A stretch of DNA of 64,000 bases, taken from JAJAZB01 sp965249815. Its GTDB lineage: Bacteria; Bacteroidota; Bacteroidia; Cytophagales; Spirosomataceae. The translations under genes were made by a program, and so were the position numbers. The notes beneath the pieces were generated by a model that saw only the letters and a list, made by a program, of their open reading frames with translations, did no database searches and was not told the DNA's origin. Position 1 is the stretch's first letter. Every line of letters begins with the position of its first letter. The DNA lies in contig CBDFMV010000003.1 in the NCBI GenBank assembly GCA_965249815.1, forward strand, positions 1,736,001-1,800,000, in the 5' to 3' direction. Below are positions 18,428-28,335 of this stretch, in pieces.

Positions 18428-19552
18428 ATGACCAAATACTTCCTTACGGGATGCCTCTTGCTACTGGCGGCCTCAATTAGCCTTGCCCAGCCAAAACCGA
18501 TTGCCAAACACATCTCCCTATCGGTGCTCGACATCACCAAACCCCTGATCGACGAACACACGCCCGGCATGGCCGGGGTTAAATACGGCAACGAAGGCGG
18601 TGAAGTGCTGAAAGCTCAGCGCGGAACCTACCATTGGTTTACTTCCGAACAATTCGGTGACCCGTACTGGGTGGCCAACCGCATTACGCACTGGACCAGC
18701 CCCGACGGACTGGCCTGGGCCAAAGACACCACCTGGGCCAAAGAAGGCAACCATGACTACACCAGCCAGCGCGATAAATCGTCGTACTTCGACCCGACCG
18801 TCAAATACGATCCGACGACGGGCTACTGGTACCTGTTTTACGTGGCCTACCGCAACGCGCCCGACAGCACCTACAATGGCGGCAACAACCGGGGGCAAAT
18901 TTACCGCAGCAGAGCTGTCCGGCGCGGTCCCGACGGTCTGGGTGGCCCTTACCACGACAACGATGCCGACGACGTGCTGCTGCTAACCCCGCTCACCTCG
19001 TCTCCGCCTTACGAAGCCAGGTGGGTCGGCAACACCCGTTTCGGTTACGGCTGCCACACCGTTACGCCCTACCAGGTCGGAAAGACGTGGTATTTGCTCT
19101 GGGCGGAAAACCTGCTGGCCAAAGGCACTTTGTCGGTCTCGAAACCATTCAAACGCCTGCCCGAAGGCCCGAACAACCCCGTCACCTGGCACCGGAAACC
19201 GATGGCGTTCGTGCCGGACTACCGCACCGCCACGCATCAGTTTTACCTGGAAAATCCGGTGATTTACCAGTTTCCGCGTGGCACAACCGGGGCTGGGACG
19301 TATATCATGATTGTGGGCATGTACATCGACCATTCCATTGGACTCACCCAAACCAGTTACGGGTACGCCACCAGCCCCGACGGATTCCACTGGAGTGCCG
19401 TGCAGCCGCTTTCCGTTCGCTTCGGCGATTGCATCACGGCCTGTAGTTTTATCCCGGAGGGAGCCGATACGTACAGTATCTACGTGACTGGCCGCGACCG
19501 GGGCTACGAGCGGTTCGCGAGGATTTTGGTACTGGTGCGCTCCGAACCATAG
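18428..19552 (+). CDS. Secreted five-bladed beta-propeller protein, GH43/GH32-like
   Basis: The product is 374 residues with a signal peptide (MTKYFLTGCLLLLAASISLA). The body shows propeller-blade patterns like those of glycoside hydrolase families 43/62/32: THWTSPDGLAWAKDTTW, SSYFDPTVKYDPTTGYWYLF, TYIMIVGMYIDHSIG and YGYATSPDGFHWSA. The acidic residues in SYFDPTVK and YLENPVIYQF are candidates for catalysis. The family assignment is tentative. It precedes the second SusC/SusD pair and probably belongs to the same glycan-utilisation region. Confidence 0.7.
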   Translation: MTKYFLTGCLLLLAASISLAQPKPIAKHISLSVLDITKPLIDEHTPGMAGVKYGNEGGEVLKAQRGTYHWFTSEQFGDPYWVANRITHWTSPDGLAWAKDTTWAKEGNHDYTSQRDKSSYFDPTVKYDPTTGYWYLFYVAYRNAPDSTYNGGNNRGQIYRSRAVRRGPDGLGGPYHDNDADDVLLLTPLTSSPPYEARWVGNTRFGYGCHTVTPYQVGKTWYLLWAENLLAKGTLSVSKPFKRLPEGPNNPVTWHRKPMAFVPDYRTATHQFYLENPVIYQFPRGTTGAGTYIMIVGMYIDHSIGLTQTSYGYATSPDGFHWSAVQPLSVRFGDCITACSFIPEGADTYSIYVTGRDRGYERFARILVLVRSEP

Positions 19553-19788
19553 ACTCCAGAACTCGATAAATCGCCCTCGAAGCCGCCTCCGTTTTCGCGG
19601 GCTTTTCTTTGGCGGATACACGCCAAATAGGCCTGCTATTCCCGGCAACTCCTGCCTCGACTAATCCTATTTTAGCTACTTTCTTTCGGCCATTCGCCGA
19701 TTCGGTATAAAAAAGAAAGGGCATTCTTGTTTAGATTATTTTTACTCCGCACAGGATGCAATTCCCTGTGGAACAAACCTCTTTCACT

Positions 19789-22700
19789 ATGAAAAAGCTT
19801 CTACTGCTCAGCACTCATGGGCGCCGGATTCTGTGCGTTTTGGGTCAGACCGGATTTCTGATTCTTGTTACTGGCTGGGTAGCCGCTTCGATGGGCCGCA
19901 CCCCGCTTCACCTCCCGTTAGCACCGACGGAAGTCAGCGTTTCGGGCAAGGTGACTGACCCGCAGGGCAAGGCGTTGCCCGGCGTAAACATTGTGCTGAA
20001 GAACAGCAACGTTGGTACGACGTCGGCCGCCGATGGCTCCTACCGGCTAACCGTTCCAGGACCATCGGCGGTGCTGGTATTCAGTTCCATTGGGTACCAA
20101 AAACTGGAGGTGCCCGTTGGCAGCCGGACTACCCTGAACGTATCCCTGGAACCCGACGTGGTTGCGTTGAACGAAGTGGTGGTAACGGGTTATTCGACTC
20201 AAGCCCGGCGCGACATTACCGGAGCAGTTGCCTCGGTGGATGTGAAAGACCTGACGGTCGTACCGGCCACCAACTTTGCCCAGCAATTGCAGGGCAGAGT
20301 GGCGGGCGTGCAGGTGGGCAACGACGGCCAGCCGGGCGGGGAAGTGGCGGTTCGGATTCGGGGAGTTGGCTCGATTACGGGCACCAGCGATCCGCTTTAC
20401 ATCATCGACGGGGTTCCGACTCAGGGCGGGCTGAATCAGTTGAACCCCAACGACATCGAGTCGTTGCAGGTACTCAAAGACGCGGCGTCGGCTTCCATCT
20501 ACGGGGCGCGGGCCAGCAACGGGGTTGTTATTATTACGACTAAAAAAGGCAAAGGCGGTAAAACCCAGGTTTCCCTCGACACCTACACGGGCTTTCAGCA
20601 GATTGACCATAGCCGCATTCCAAGGTTTGTCACTGCCCAACAAGCGGCCGATTTAGGCTGGATTGACGCCCGCGTTACCGGCAACGTGGACCCGGTCACG
20701 GGTAATCCGGTCAGTCAGATTTTCGGGAACGGAGCCACGCCGGTCATCCCGGACTACATCGTCAGTCCTGGTATCGGTGTAAAAGCAGGCGACCCGAGGG
20801 CCGACCCAAGCAAATACGATCTGATAAACAATCCCATCGCTAAATTCAACACGGAAGGCTACGACGCGTGGTATCGGGAACTTTACCGGAAGGCTCCCAT
20901 CACGAGCGTCAACCTGACGGTTTCAGGGGCAAGCGACAAAGGCCGCTACGCGCTTACGGCGGGCTATTTCGACCAGCAGGGCATCCTTAAATACACGGGC
21001 TTCAAACGGTACTCGTTGCGGGTAAACACGGAATTCAACGTCGGGAAACACGTCCGGATCGGCGAGAATCTCCAGTTTTCCTACACGGACAACGTGAAAA
21101 TAGGGCGTTACGACGAAAACTCGCCGATATCACCCCTAAGTGCGTCGCTGTTTCAGCCGATATTCGACATTGCTGGTAACTACACCGGTAGCCGACAGGG
21201 TAACTTTTACGGTAATCCGTACGCGCTCCTGGAACGCAATAAAGACAATCATGGCTACAGCGGACGGCTGTTCGGGAATGTGTACGCCGAGGCCGATCTG
21301 CTGAAAGGACTGACGGCCCGGACCACGTTTGGCCTTGATTACACCAACTACAACCAATCCTCCTTTCAGCCCGCGGCGCTGGAGTCCCGGCTGGCAAGTC
21401 AGGTGGCCATTCTGAATGTATACAACAATTACGGCTTGAGCTGGGTCTGGACCAACACCCTCAACTACACCACCACCCTGGCCGGGCGGCACCGGTTTTC
21501 AGTGCTGGCCGGTACCGAAGCCGTGAACAACAAGTTTCGCGCTTTTGGAGCTACCAAAAGCAATTTCGCCTTTGAGGACCTGGCGTACCGCACCCTGGAT
21601 GCCGCCGAAAAGACCCGTTCGGCCAACGGGGGCGGTCAGGATAATGACGCCCGGCTTTTTTCGCTGTTTGCCAAAGCCGACTACGTCCTGGACGACAAAT
21701 ACCTCTTCTCGGCCACCATCCGGCGGGATGGCTCCTCGCGCTTTGCACCCAGCCACCGCTACGGCGTTTTTCCGGCCTTCAGCGTCGGCTGGCGAATTTC
21801 GCAGGAGAACTTCCTAAAGAACAGTCCCGTCGTTGACGACCTTAAACTGCGCGCCAGTTGGGGCAAAACCGGGAATCAGCAGATTGACGCCTACAACCAG
21901 TACAGCACCTACGCCACCAGTCTGGCCTCGTCGGCCTACGACATCAACGGCACCAACAATTCCCTGGTGGTCGGCTACGCCCCGCGCAAAATTGGCAACC
22001 CCGATGCCCAGTGGGAGGCTCAGACGATGACCAACGTGGGGTTGGACGCCACGCTCTTCAAGGGTAAAATTAACCTGACCGTCGATGCGTACAACCGGAT
22101 TAGCGACAAACTGCTGCTCAACGTACCCCACCCCGGCACCGACGGTCAGCAGCAATTCCCGGCCGTTAACATTGGGGCTACCCGGAACAAAGGCATTGAC
22201 GTGCTGCTGGGCTACAACGGCAGTGGGATGCAGGGCCAGTTGAAATACGGCATTACCGCCAACTGGTCAACGTACAGCAATACCGTCACGGCACTTTACG
22301 CGGGCGACAACGCCTACATCAACGGAGCGAACGATTCGCACTACGGCATTACAACCCGCACGGCGGTCGGGCATCCGATCTCGTCCTTTTTCGGGTACCA
22401 GATCGACGGGATTTTCCAGACGCAGGAGGAGGCCGACAAAGCACCCGTGCAGAACGGGGATCCCAAGATCTACAACCAGCCGGGTCGCTGGCGGTACCGG
22501 GACGTGAACGGCGACGGCGTGATCGATGCCAACGACCAGACCTTTATCGGCAGCCCGATTCCTAAATTCACCTACGGGCTGAATTTAACGGCCAGCTACA
22601 AAGGCTTCGACGCGACGGTATTTTTGCAGGGTGTTTCCGGCAATGACCTGTTCAACATCATGGTGGTGAGTACGCCCGATGTGCGGATTCTGGACTACTG

Positions 22701-23046
22701 GACGCCTTCCAACCGCAACGCTTCTCAGGCCGCGATCAACTCGCTGGCCAGCCCACTCGAATCGCAGCCGTCGAGTTACGAGGTTGAAAAAGGGTCGTAT
22801 CTGCGGGCCAAGAACCTCCAGCTTGGCTACACCCTGCCCGCCGGACTTTCAGGCAAACTCAACATCAGCCGGTTGCGGGTGTACGTGCAAAGTTCCAACC
22901 TCTTCACGATCACCAAATACCGGGGCCTCGACCCCGAAGTGAACGTGCGCTACCAGGGAGGCGGAGCGGACCTTACCACGGGCGTGGATCGGGGTATTTA
23001 CCCCCTGGCGCAGACATTCCTGGTCGGACTTCAATTTGGGCTTTAA
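19789..23046 (+). CDS. SusC/RagA-family TonB-linked outer-membrane receptor (second locus)
   Basis: From the preferred start at 19789 (MKKLLLLSTHGRR) the product is 1085 residues. No STN domain is present. The CarboxypepD_reg-like domain (VSGKVTDPQGKALPGVNIVL) comes first, then the plug (LNEVVVTGYSTQARRDITGA, YIIDGVPTQGGLNQLNPNDI, SIYGARASNGVVIITTKKG), then the barrel ending FLVGLQFGL. It shares long stretches with the first SusC (10935), so the two are close paralogues. Its SusD partner starts 22 bases downstream. An ATG at 19756 is in frame but gives a poorer signal peptide. Confidence 0.92.
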   Translation: MKKLLLLSTHGRRILCVLGQTGFLILVTGWVAASMGRTPLHLPLAPTEVSVSGKVTDPQGKALPGVNIVLKNSNVGTTSAADGSYRLTVPGPSAVLVFSSIGYQKLEVPVGSRTTLNVSLEPDVVALNEVVVTGYSTQARRDITGAVASVDVKDLTVVPATNFAQQLQGRVAGVQVGNDGQPGGEVAVRIRGVGSITGTSDPLYIIDGVPTQGGLNQLNPNDIESLQVLKDAASASIYGARASNGVVIITTKKGKGGKTQVSLDTYTGFQQIDHSRIPRFVTAQQAADLGWIDARVTGNVDPVTGNPVSQIFGNGATPVIPDYIVSPGIGVKAGDPRADPSKYDLINNPIAKFNTEGYDAWYRELYRKAPITSVNLTVSGASDKGRYALTAGYFDQQGILKYTGFKRYSLRVNTEFNVGKHVRIGENLQFSYTDNVKIGRYDENSPISPLSASLFQPIFDIAGNYTGSRQGNFYGNPYALLERNKDNHGYSGRLFGNVYAEADLLKGLTARTTFGLDYTNYNQSSFQPAALESRLASQVAILNVYNNYGLSWVWTNTLNYTTTLAGRHRFSVLAGTEAVNNKFRAFGATKSNFAFEDLAYRTLDAAEKTRSANGGGQDNDARLFSLFAKADYVLDDKYLFSATIRRDGSSRFAPSHRYGVFPAFSVGWRISQENFLKNSPVVDDLKLRASWGKTGNQQIDAYNQYSTYATSLASSAYDINGTNNSLVVGYAPRKIGNPDAQWEAQTMTNVGLDATLFKGKINLTVDAYNRISDKLLLNVPHPGTDGQQQFPAVNIGATRNKGIDVLLGYNGSGMQGQLKYGITANWSTYSNTVTALYAGDNAYINGANDSHYGITTRTAVGHPISSFFGYQIDGIFQTQEEADKAPVQNGDPKIYNQPGRWRYRDVNGDGVIDANDQTFIGSPIPKFTYGLNLTASYKGFDATVFLQGVSGNDLFNIMVVSTPDVRILDYWTPSNRNASQAAINSLASPLESQPSSYEVEKGSYLRAKNLQLGYTLPAGLSGKLNISRLRVYVQSSNLFTITKYRGLDPEVNVRYQGGGADLTTGVDRGIYPLAQTFLVGLQFGL

Positions 23047-23067
23047 CCCAATAATCACTCAATCACC

Positions 23068-24831
23068 ATGAAAAAGAGCCTTACACTCCTCCTCGCCTCG
23101 TTGCTCGGACTGACGATTTCCTGCAAAGAGCGCTTTTTTGAAACGCCCCCCCTGGGGCAGGCCATCGCCAGTTCGTTTTACAGCAAGAGCGGCATTGACC
23201 AACTCCTGATCGGCACCTACGCGCTGCTCGACGGCGTGGGCGCCTCCTCGTACGGAGGGCGTGGTCCCGACATTTTCGGACCGGGCGTGAGCAACTGGAT
23301 TTGGGGCGAAGTGTCGTCCGACAACGCCTACCTGGTCGGGTATCCCGACGGCAGCGGCTTTATTTACGAACGCCACGCGGTGACGGCGACGGACTTCAAT
23401 GGAAACCTGGACAACAAATGGATTGCTTTGTACGATGGCATCAACCGGGCTAATAAAACATTGGAAGCCATTGCCAACACCCCCAATTTAGATGCGGCCT
23501 CGCAGAAAGATTTCACGGCCCAGGCGCGGTTCCTGCGGGGGTTCTATCACTTCGAATTGCGGAAAATTTTTGGCAAAGTGCCCTACATCGACGAAACGCT
23601 CACGGACACCCGGCAGCCCAACGACAAAGAGATTTGGCCCAACATCGAAGCCGACCTGAAATTTGCCGCCGACAACCTGCCCGCGACCCAATCGGCCGTC
23701 GGGCGGATCAATGCATGGGGTGCCAAAGCATTGCTGGCCAAAGCCTACCTGTTCCAAAGCAAATTTGGCCCGGCGCAAACCCTGCTGGCCGACGTAATCA
23801 CCAACGGCGTTACCTCAAACGGACTGAAGTACGGCCTCAGTCCCTGTTTTCGCGATAATTTCGAGGCCGCCACCGACAACGGAAAAGAATCGGTCTTTGC
23901 CGTTCAGATGTCGGTCAACGATGGCTCGCCCGAAAGCGACAACGGCAACTTTGGCGACATACTAACCAAGCCCTCTTTTAACGAGGCCGGTGTCTGTTGC
24001 ACCTACCTGAAACCGTCGCAAAACCTGGTCAATGCCTTTAAAACGGATAAAAACGGCCTGCCCCTGCTGGATACCTTCAATGACAGTGATCTGAAAAGCG
24101 ACGACCAGGTTGCGGCAAAAGACCCATACACGCCCGACTTTACCACGCCGGTTGACCCCCGCCTGGGCTGGACGGCCATCTCGCGGGGCATCCCGTTTCT
24201 GGACTGGGGCTTGGCCCCGCCGCAAGAGGAATGGTCCGGCGGGGGCGCTAATTACGGCGGACCGTACTCACCCGTTAAAAGTATGTTCAAGAAAACGGAC
24301 CTGGGTAAATTTACCGCGACCAACTCCTGGACCAATGGGATTTCGGCGGCCAATTACACGGTCATCCGCTTCGCCGACGTGCTGTTGTGGGCTGCCGAGT
24401 GCGAGGTGGAAGTGGGCAGCCTGGACAAAGCCCGGGAGTACGTAAATCAGGTACGCCGCCGGGCCAAGACGGGCTGTTACCTGATGATGACCGATGAAAA
24501 AGGTGTTCCTACGAAAGGCCCGGCCCAGAACTACCAGGTGGGCGAATACACCACCGCGTTCACCGATAAAGACGCGGCCCGTAAAGCGGTTCGCTTCGAG
24601 CGCCGGCTGGAACTGGCCCTCGAGGGGCACCGCCTGTTCGATCAGGTACGCTGGGGCACCGCCGAACAGGAACTGAATAGCTACATTGCCGTGGAGGGCA
24701 AGAAACGTCCGTTGATGGCCAGTGGCAAATTTGTGAAGGGAAAGAATGACTACTTTCCCATTCCGCAGGTTGAAGTGGTCAACAGCGCGGTCAATGGCAA
24801 GCCCACCCTGACGCAGAACCCAGGATATTGA
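23068..24831 (+). CDS. SusD/RagB-family lipoprotein (second locus)
   Basis: The product is 587 residues with a lipoprotein signal MKKSLTLLLASLLGLTISCK and Cys at residue 19. SusD features include QARFLRGFYHFELRKIFGKV, WGAKALLAKAYLFQSKFGPA, RFADVLLWAAECEVEVGSL and KAVRFERRLELALEGHRLFD, with the tail LTQNPGY. It is the partner of the SusC at 19789, with 21 bases between the genes, and resembles the SusD at 14584. Confidence 0.93.
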   Translation: MKKSLTLLLASLLGLTISCKERFFETPPLGQAIASSFYSKSGIDQLLIGTYALLDGVGASSYGGRGPDIFGPGVSNWIWGEVSSDNAYLVGYPDGSGFIYERHAVTATDFNGNLDNKWIALYDGINRANKTLEAIANTPNLDAASQKDFTAQARFLRGFYHFELRKIFGKVPYIDETLTDTRQPNDKEIWPNIEADLKFAADNLPATQSAVGRINAWGAKALLAKAYLFQSKFGPAQTLLADVITNGVTSNGLKYGLSPCFRDNFEAATDNGKESVFAVQMSVNDGSPESDNGNFGDILTKPSFNEAGVCCTYLKPSQNLVNAFKTDKNGLPLLDTFNDSDLKSDDQVAAKDPYTPDFTTPVDPRLGWTAISRGIPFLDWGLAPPQEEWSGGGANYGGPYSPVKSMFKKTDLGKFTATNSWTNGISAANYTVIRFADVLLWAAECEVEVGSLDKAREYVNQVRRRAKTGCYLMMTDEKGVPTKGPAQNYQVGEYTTAFTDKDAARKAVRFERRLELALEGHRLFDQVRWGTAEQELNSYIAVEGKKRPLMASGKFVKGKNDYFPIPQVEVVNSAVNGKPTLTQNPGY

Positions 24832-24864
24832 GCAGTTTTTTCTTCATAGGTTAAATAGTTTATA

Positions 24865-24897
24865 GCCCTTCCTGGTTTTACCGGGAAGGGACTTTTT
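24865..24897 (+). terminator. Rho-independent terminator after second SusD
   Basis: CCCTTCCTGG and CCGGGAAGGG form a ten-base stem (one G.T pair) around TTTTA, followed by ACTTTTT. It separates the SusC/SusD pair from the GH29-like gene. Confidence 0.88.
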
Positions 24898-24951
24898 CTA
24901 ACCGTCGGTGCCGACACGGCCCACGAAATTGGTCTGGAAAATTCAACCAGG

Positions 24952-25947
24952 ATGATGCCTTTCAAAACCAAACCGCGTTTTTTTCTACTCGCTGTTTTTC
25001 TGGCCGCTGGCTTTCTCGGTGGCCCCTGCCCGCTTCGTGCGCAACCCCAAAACCCCAACACCGACTGGTTCAGCCGGGCGAAATACGGCCTGTTTGTGCA
25101 TTTCCTGCCCTCCGGCCCTAATTTCCAGCAACAGGTCAACGCCTTCGACGTGACGGCGTTCGCTCAGGATTGCGCCGAAGCCGGAGCGGGCTACGTCTTC
25201 ATCACCCTGGGGCAAAACAGCGGCTACCATTGCGCGCCCAACGCCGCGTACAATACATACGCCGGGTACGCTCCGGGGCAACGCAGTTCCGTTCGGGATT
25301 TGCCGATGGAACTGGCTGACGCCCTGGCCAAACACCGCATCCGGCTCATGCTCTACGTGTCGGGCGACGCCCCGGCGGAGGATTCGCTGATTGCCCGACG
25401 GCTGGGTGCCGTGGGCATGGTGAAAAATGAAAACGGCGAAAACTGGGCCTATAACCCCCAGTTGGTCAGTCGCTGGGCCGAGGTCATGCGGGAATGGTCG
25501 GACCGGTACGGGGCGAAAGTAGCCGGGTGGTGGGTGGATGGCTGCTACGCCAAAAGCCACTTTGCCGATCCCTACGGCCGGGCGTACGTGAAAGCGCTCA
25601 AACACGGCAACCCCAAAGCGATTGTGGCCCTCAACTCCGGCCTGCACTATGAATCGGTGTCGCTGGCGCAGGATTTTCTGGCGGGCGAAGAGCGGTACCT
25701 GCGGACGGGCTATTGCCCCGATCGCTGGCACAACGGGGCACAGTGGCACGAACTCGGTTTTCTGGGCAAAGACTGGGGCAGTGGCGAACCCAGTTGCAAC
25801 GCCGCCCAACTGGCCGACTACCTGAAAACCAGTGTCACGCCCCACGGCGGGGTGCTGACGATGGACGTCCGGCTCGACGGGAGTCGTATTCACACCAGCC
25901 ATTTAGAGTTATTGAAAGGCCTCAAAGTCGCGATTCGAGGCCAGTAG
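24952..25947 (+). CDS. Secreted alpha-L-fucosidase-like (GH29 clan) TIM-barrel protein
   Basis: The product is 331 residues with a signal peptide ending near LRAQ. The N-terminal WFSRAKYGLFVHFLPSGP resembles the W.Q.KFGIFIHWG start of GH29 enzymes. VTAFAQDCAEAGAGYVFITLG and WSDRYGAKVAGWWVDGCYAK follow; the Asp in WWVDG matches the position of the GH29 nucleophile. It is shorter than full GH29 enzymes because the C-terminal beta domain is absent, and the acid/base residue cannot be assigned. It lies in the second polysaccharide locus. Function is inferred, not proven. Confidence 0.68.
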   Translation: MMPFKTKPRFFLLAVFLAAGFLGGPCPLRAQPQNPNTDWFSRAKYGLFVHFLPSGPNFQQQVNAFDVTAFAQDCAEAGAGYVFITLGQNSGYHCAPNAAYNTYAGYAPGQRSSVRDLPMELADALAKHRIRLMLYVSGDAPAEDSLIARRLGAVGMVKNENGENWAYNPQLVSRWAEVMREWSDRYGAKVAGWWVDGCYAKSHFADPYGRAYVKALKHGNPKAIVALNSGLHYESVSLAQDFLAGEERYLRTGYCPDRWHNGAQWHELGFLGKDWGSGEPSCNAAQLADYLKTSVTPHGGVLTMDVRLDGSRIHTSHLELLKGLKVAIRGQ

Positions 25948-26190
25948 ACGGCGATTCGCGCGGGTTCGAGGTCGTTTCTGTCGTTGAATCCGGGTTTCGT
26001 TTCGTCCTCGCCAAAAAATCGCAGGTCTTATCCGGTTTCTGAGCATGGACGACCAACTGGCAACCCGATACGCTGCCGCAACGGGTCGCCACCGAACAAC
26101 GCTGGTGAGTTTCGGCGTGAGTTGGCCCCGGTTGTCCGAACCCATACCTTACAGCCTGCAAATTTTTGAACTTACCCAACCGGAACGTTT

Positions 26191-28230
26191 ATGCGAATTC
26201 CTGCTCTTTTGCTGCTTCTGCCTGTTCTGCTTGCCGGCATTCCGGCCACGGCCCAGACGCCCAAAACCACCCGTTCCGCCGCCCGGGGCGCGGGCCAGCG
26301 CTATTTCGGGCTACACTTCGATTTTCACGCCGAAACCAGGGATTCGGCGGTGGGCAAAAACCTCTCCGAACACAGCATGGACTCGCTGCTGAGTGCCGTG
26401 AAACCCGACTTTATCCAGATCGATTGCAAGGGCCACCCTGGCGCAACAAGCTACCCGTCTAAGGTGCCCAACGCCACCACCGCCGGACGCTTCTACAGCG
26501 ATCCGCTCAAATTCTACCGGGCCGTGACCAAAAAGCATGGCGTGGATTTGTACCTCCACTACTCGGGCGTTCAGGATTATGCCGCCTTGAAGAAACACCC
26601 CAGATGGAGCGTCATAAAAGCCGATGGCACCCGCGACGAAGCCAACACCTCCGTACACGGCCCTTACGTGGATTCACTGCTAATTCCGCAACTGAAAGAA
26701 ATAGCCGATTACGGAGCCACGGGCATCTGGATCGATGGCGACTGCTGGGCTACTCAACTCGATTACAGCCCGGCAGCCGTAGCCGCGTTCCAAGCCGAAA
26801 CCGGCATCCAAAACGTCCCTAAGTCTGAAAAAGATCCTAATTACCAGGCATTCAGGGATTTCGCACGGCGGTCGTTTATCCGGTACGTGGGGCATTATGC
26901 CGATGAACTGCACCGCAGCAATCCTGCTTTTCGCATCGCGTCGAACTGGGCTTACTCGTCCATGATGCCGGAGCCGATTACGGCCAATGTTGATTTTCTG
27001 TCGGGCGACCTTCAGCCGATGAATAGCGTCAACGCCGCCACGCTCGAAGCCCGGATTATGGCTCCACAGGGGCGGATGTTCAACAAACCCTGGGACCTCC
27101 AGTCGTGGAGTTTTTGGTACGGATTTGGTGAACCGGCGGTGGGGGGCGACCAGAAAACCCCCGTGCATCTGATGCAGGAAGCCGCCCAGATTATCGCCCT
27201 GGGCGGTGGCTTCCAGAGTTATTTTTTCGAGAACCGCGATGCTTCCATCTCGCTGGGCGAACTGCCCGTGATGGTCAGTCTGAGCCGGTTTGTGCGGGCG
27301 CGGCAACCCTTTTGCCAGGGCAGTGTGCCAGTGCCGCAGGTGGCGATGGTCTATGCCGATGCGACCATGAAGAAGTACGACCGGGAGTTGTTTAGCCGCA
27401 ACCAGGCGTACCGAACTCAGGGCGTGCTGACGGCCCTGTTAGACAGCCAGTTACCCGTCGAGCTTCTGGCCGAACACCACCTGACGGGCCGCATGGCGCA
27501 GTACCCGGTCCTCGTCATCTCCCAGCAGGATTCGCTGGCCCCCGCCTTCCGCCAGGAACTGCTCGACTACGCCCGGCAGGGGGGCAACTTGGTCGTGATT
27601 GGAGTCGAGACGACCAAACGCTTCGCCAGCGAACTCGGCATCGCGCCCACTGGCCCGGCCACCAGCACCACCAAATGGGTGCATTTCAATAACACGACGG
27701 CGGTGCTCAACGGCCTCTTCCAGCCCATCAAAATCACCGGAACGGCCAAACCCTTCGGGCAGATGACCCGCTCGGAATACGGCGCACCGTCGGGCAACAT
27801 CGTTGCCACCACCACCGACTTTGGCCAGGGAAAACTCATTGGCATCTATGCCGACCTGAGCCGCGATTACGAAAAATACCAGTCGCCCAAACAGCGCGAG
27901 TTGGTGGCGGCCCTGGTTCGTCCGCTGCTGCCCAACCCGGTCGCGACGGTGTCGGGGTCGCACCTGGTGCATCTGGTGGTCAATAAGTTAGGTGGTAAGT
28001 TAGCCGTGAATCTGATCAACACTGGTGGCCACCACGCCGACCCGCAGGTCTACACCTACGATGAAGTGCCGCCGCTGCAAAACCTGACTGTGAAAATCCG
28101 CGCGGACCAAAAGCCCAAACGCATCGTCCAGCAACCCGAAAACAAGCCGCTGTCGTTCAGCTACGCCAACGGCACAGCCACCGTCGCCGTGCCGGAACTT
28201 GCCATCCATGCCATCCTAATCGTCGACTAA
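26191..28230 (+). CDS. Secreted multidomain glycoside hydrolase-like protein, family not assigned
   Basis: The product is 679 residues with a signal peptide (MRIPALLLLLPVLLAGIPA). The first 350 residues look like a TIM barrel (RYFGLHFDFHAETRDS, PDFIQIDCKGHPG, VDLYLHYSGVQDY, YGATGIWIDGDCWATQLDY). Residues about 380-560 resemble the trimerisation/GATase-like domain of GH42 enzymes (YPVLVISQQDSLAPAFRQEL, GGNLVVIGVETTKRF). A beta-rich C-terminus follows (AVNLINTGGHHADPQVYTYD). The Asp in WIDGDCW is a candidate nucleophile. It follows the GH29-like gene after 243 bases without a gene, and probably acts on the same glycan. Confidence 0.65.
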   Translation: MRIPALLLLLPVLLAGIPATAQTPKTTRSAARGAGQRYFGLHFDFHAETRDSAVGKNLSEHSMDSLLSAVKPDFIQIDCKGHPGATSYPSKVPNATTAGRFYSDPLKFYRAVTKKHGVDLYLHYSGVQDYAALKKHPRWSVIKADGTRDEANTSVHGPYVDSLLIPQLKEIADYGATGIWIDGDCWATQLDYSPAAVAAFQAETGIQNVPKSEKDPNYQAFRDFARRSFIRYVGHYADELHRSNPAFRIASNWAYSSMMPEPITANVDFLSGDLQPMNSVNAATLEARIMAPQGRMFNKPWDLQSWSFWYGFGEPAVGGDQKTPVHLMQEAAQIIALGGGFQSYFFENRDASISLGELPVMVSLSRFVRARQPFCQGSVPVPQVAMVYADATMKKYDRELFSRNQAYRTQGVLTALLDSQLPVELLAEHHLTGRMAQYPVLVISQQDSLAPAFRQELLDYARQGGNLVVIGVETTKRFASELGIAPTGPATSTTKWVHFNNTTAVLNGLFQPIKITGTAKPFGQMTRSEYGAPSGNIVATTTDFGQGKLIGIYADLSRDYEKYQSPKQRELVAALVRPLLPNPVATVSGSHLVHLVVNKLGGKLAVNLINTGGHHADPQVYTYDEVPPLQNLTVKIRADQKPKRIVQQPENKPLSFSYANGTATVAVPELAIHAILIVD

Positions 28231-28335
28231 GGCTGGCTTTTTCGCCAAATTGAGCAGGTGCCGGAACAGCGCGAGGGCCGGGGAGGCGCGTCAGCAGCGG
28301 AGAAACGGTTGGTGAGGAAATCGTTATTTTTGGGG

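Noticed and set aside
19553..19640. Terminator after the propeller protein gene
   Set aside because: A GAAGCCGCC/GCGGGCTTTTC pairing is possible but has mismatches and a long loop, so it was not listed.
25948..26190. Small open frames between the GH29-like and the following glycosidase-like gene
   Set aside because: They overlap each other on both strands, show no conserved pattern, and lie in a likely promoter gap.
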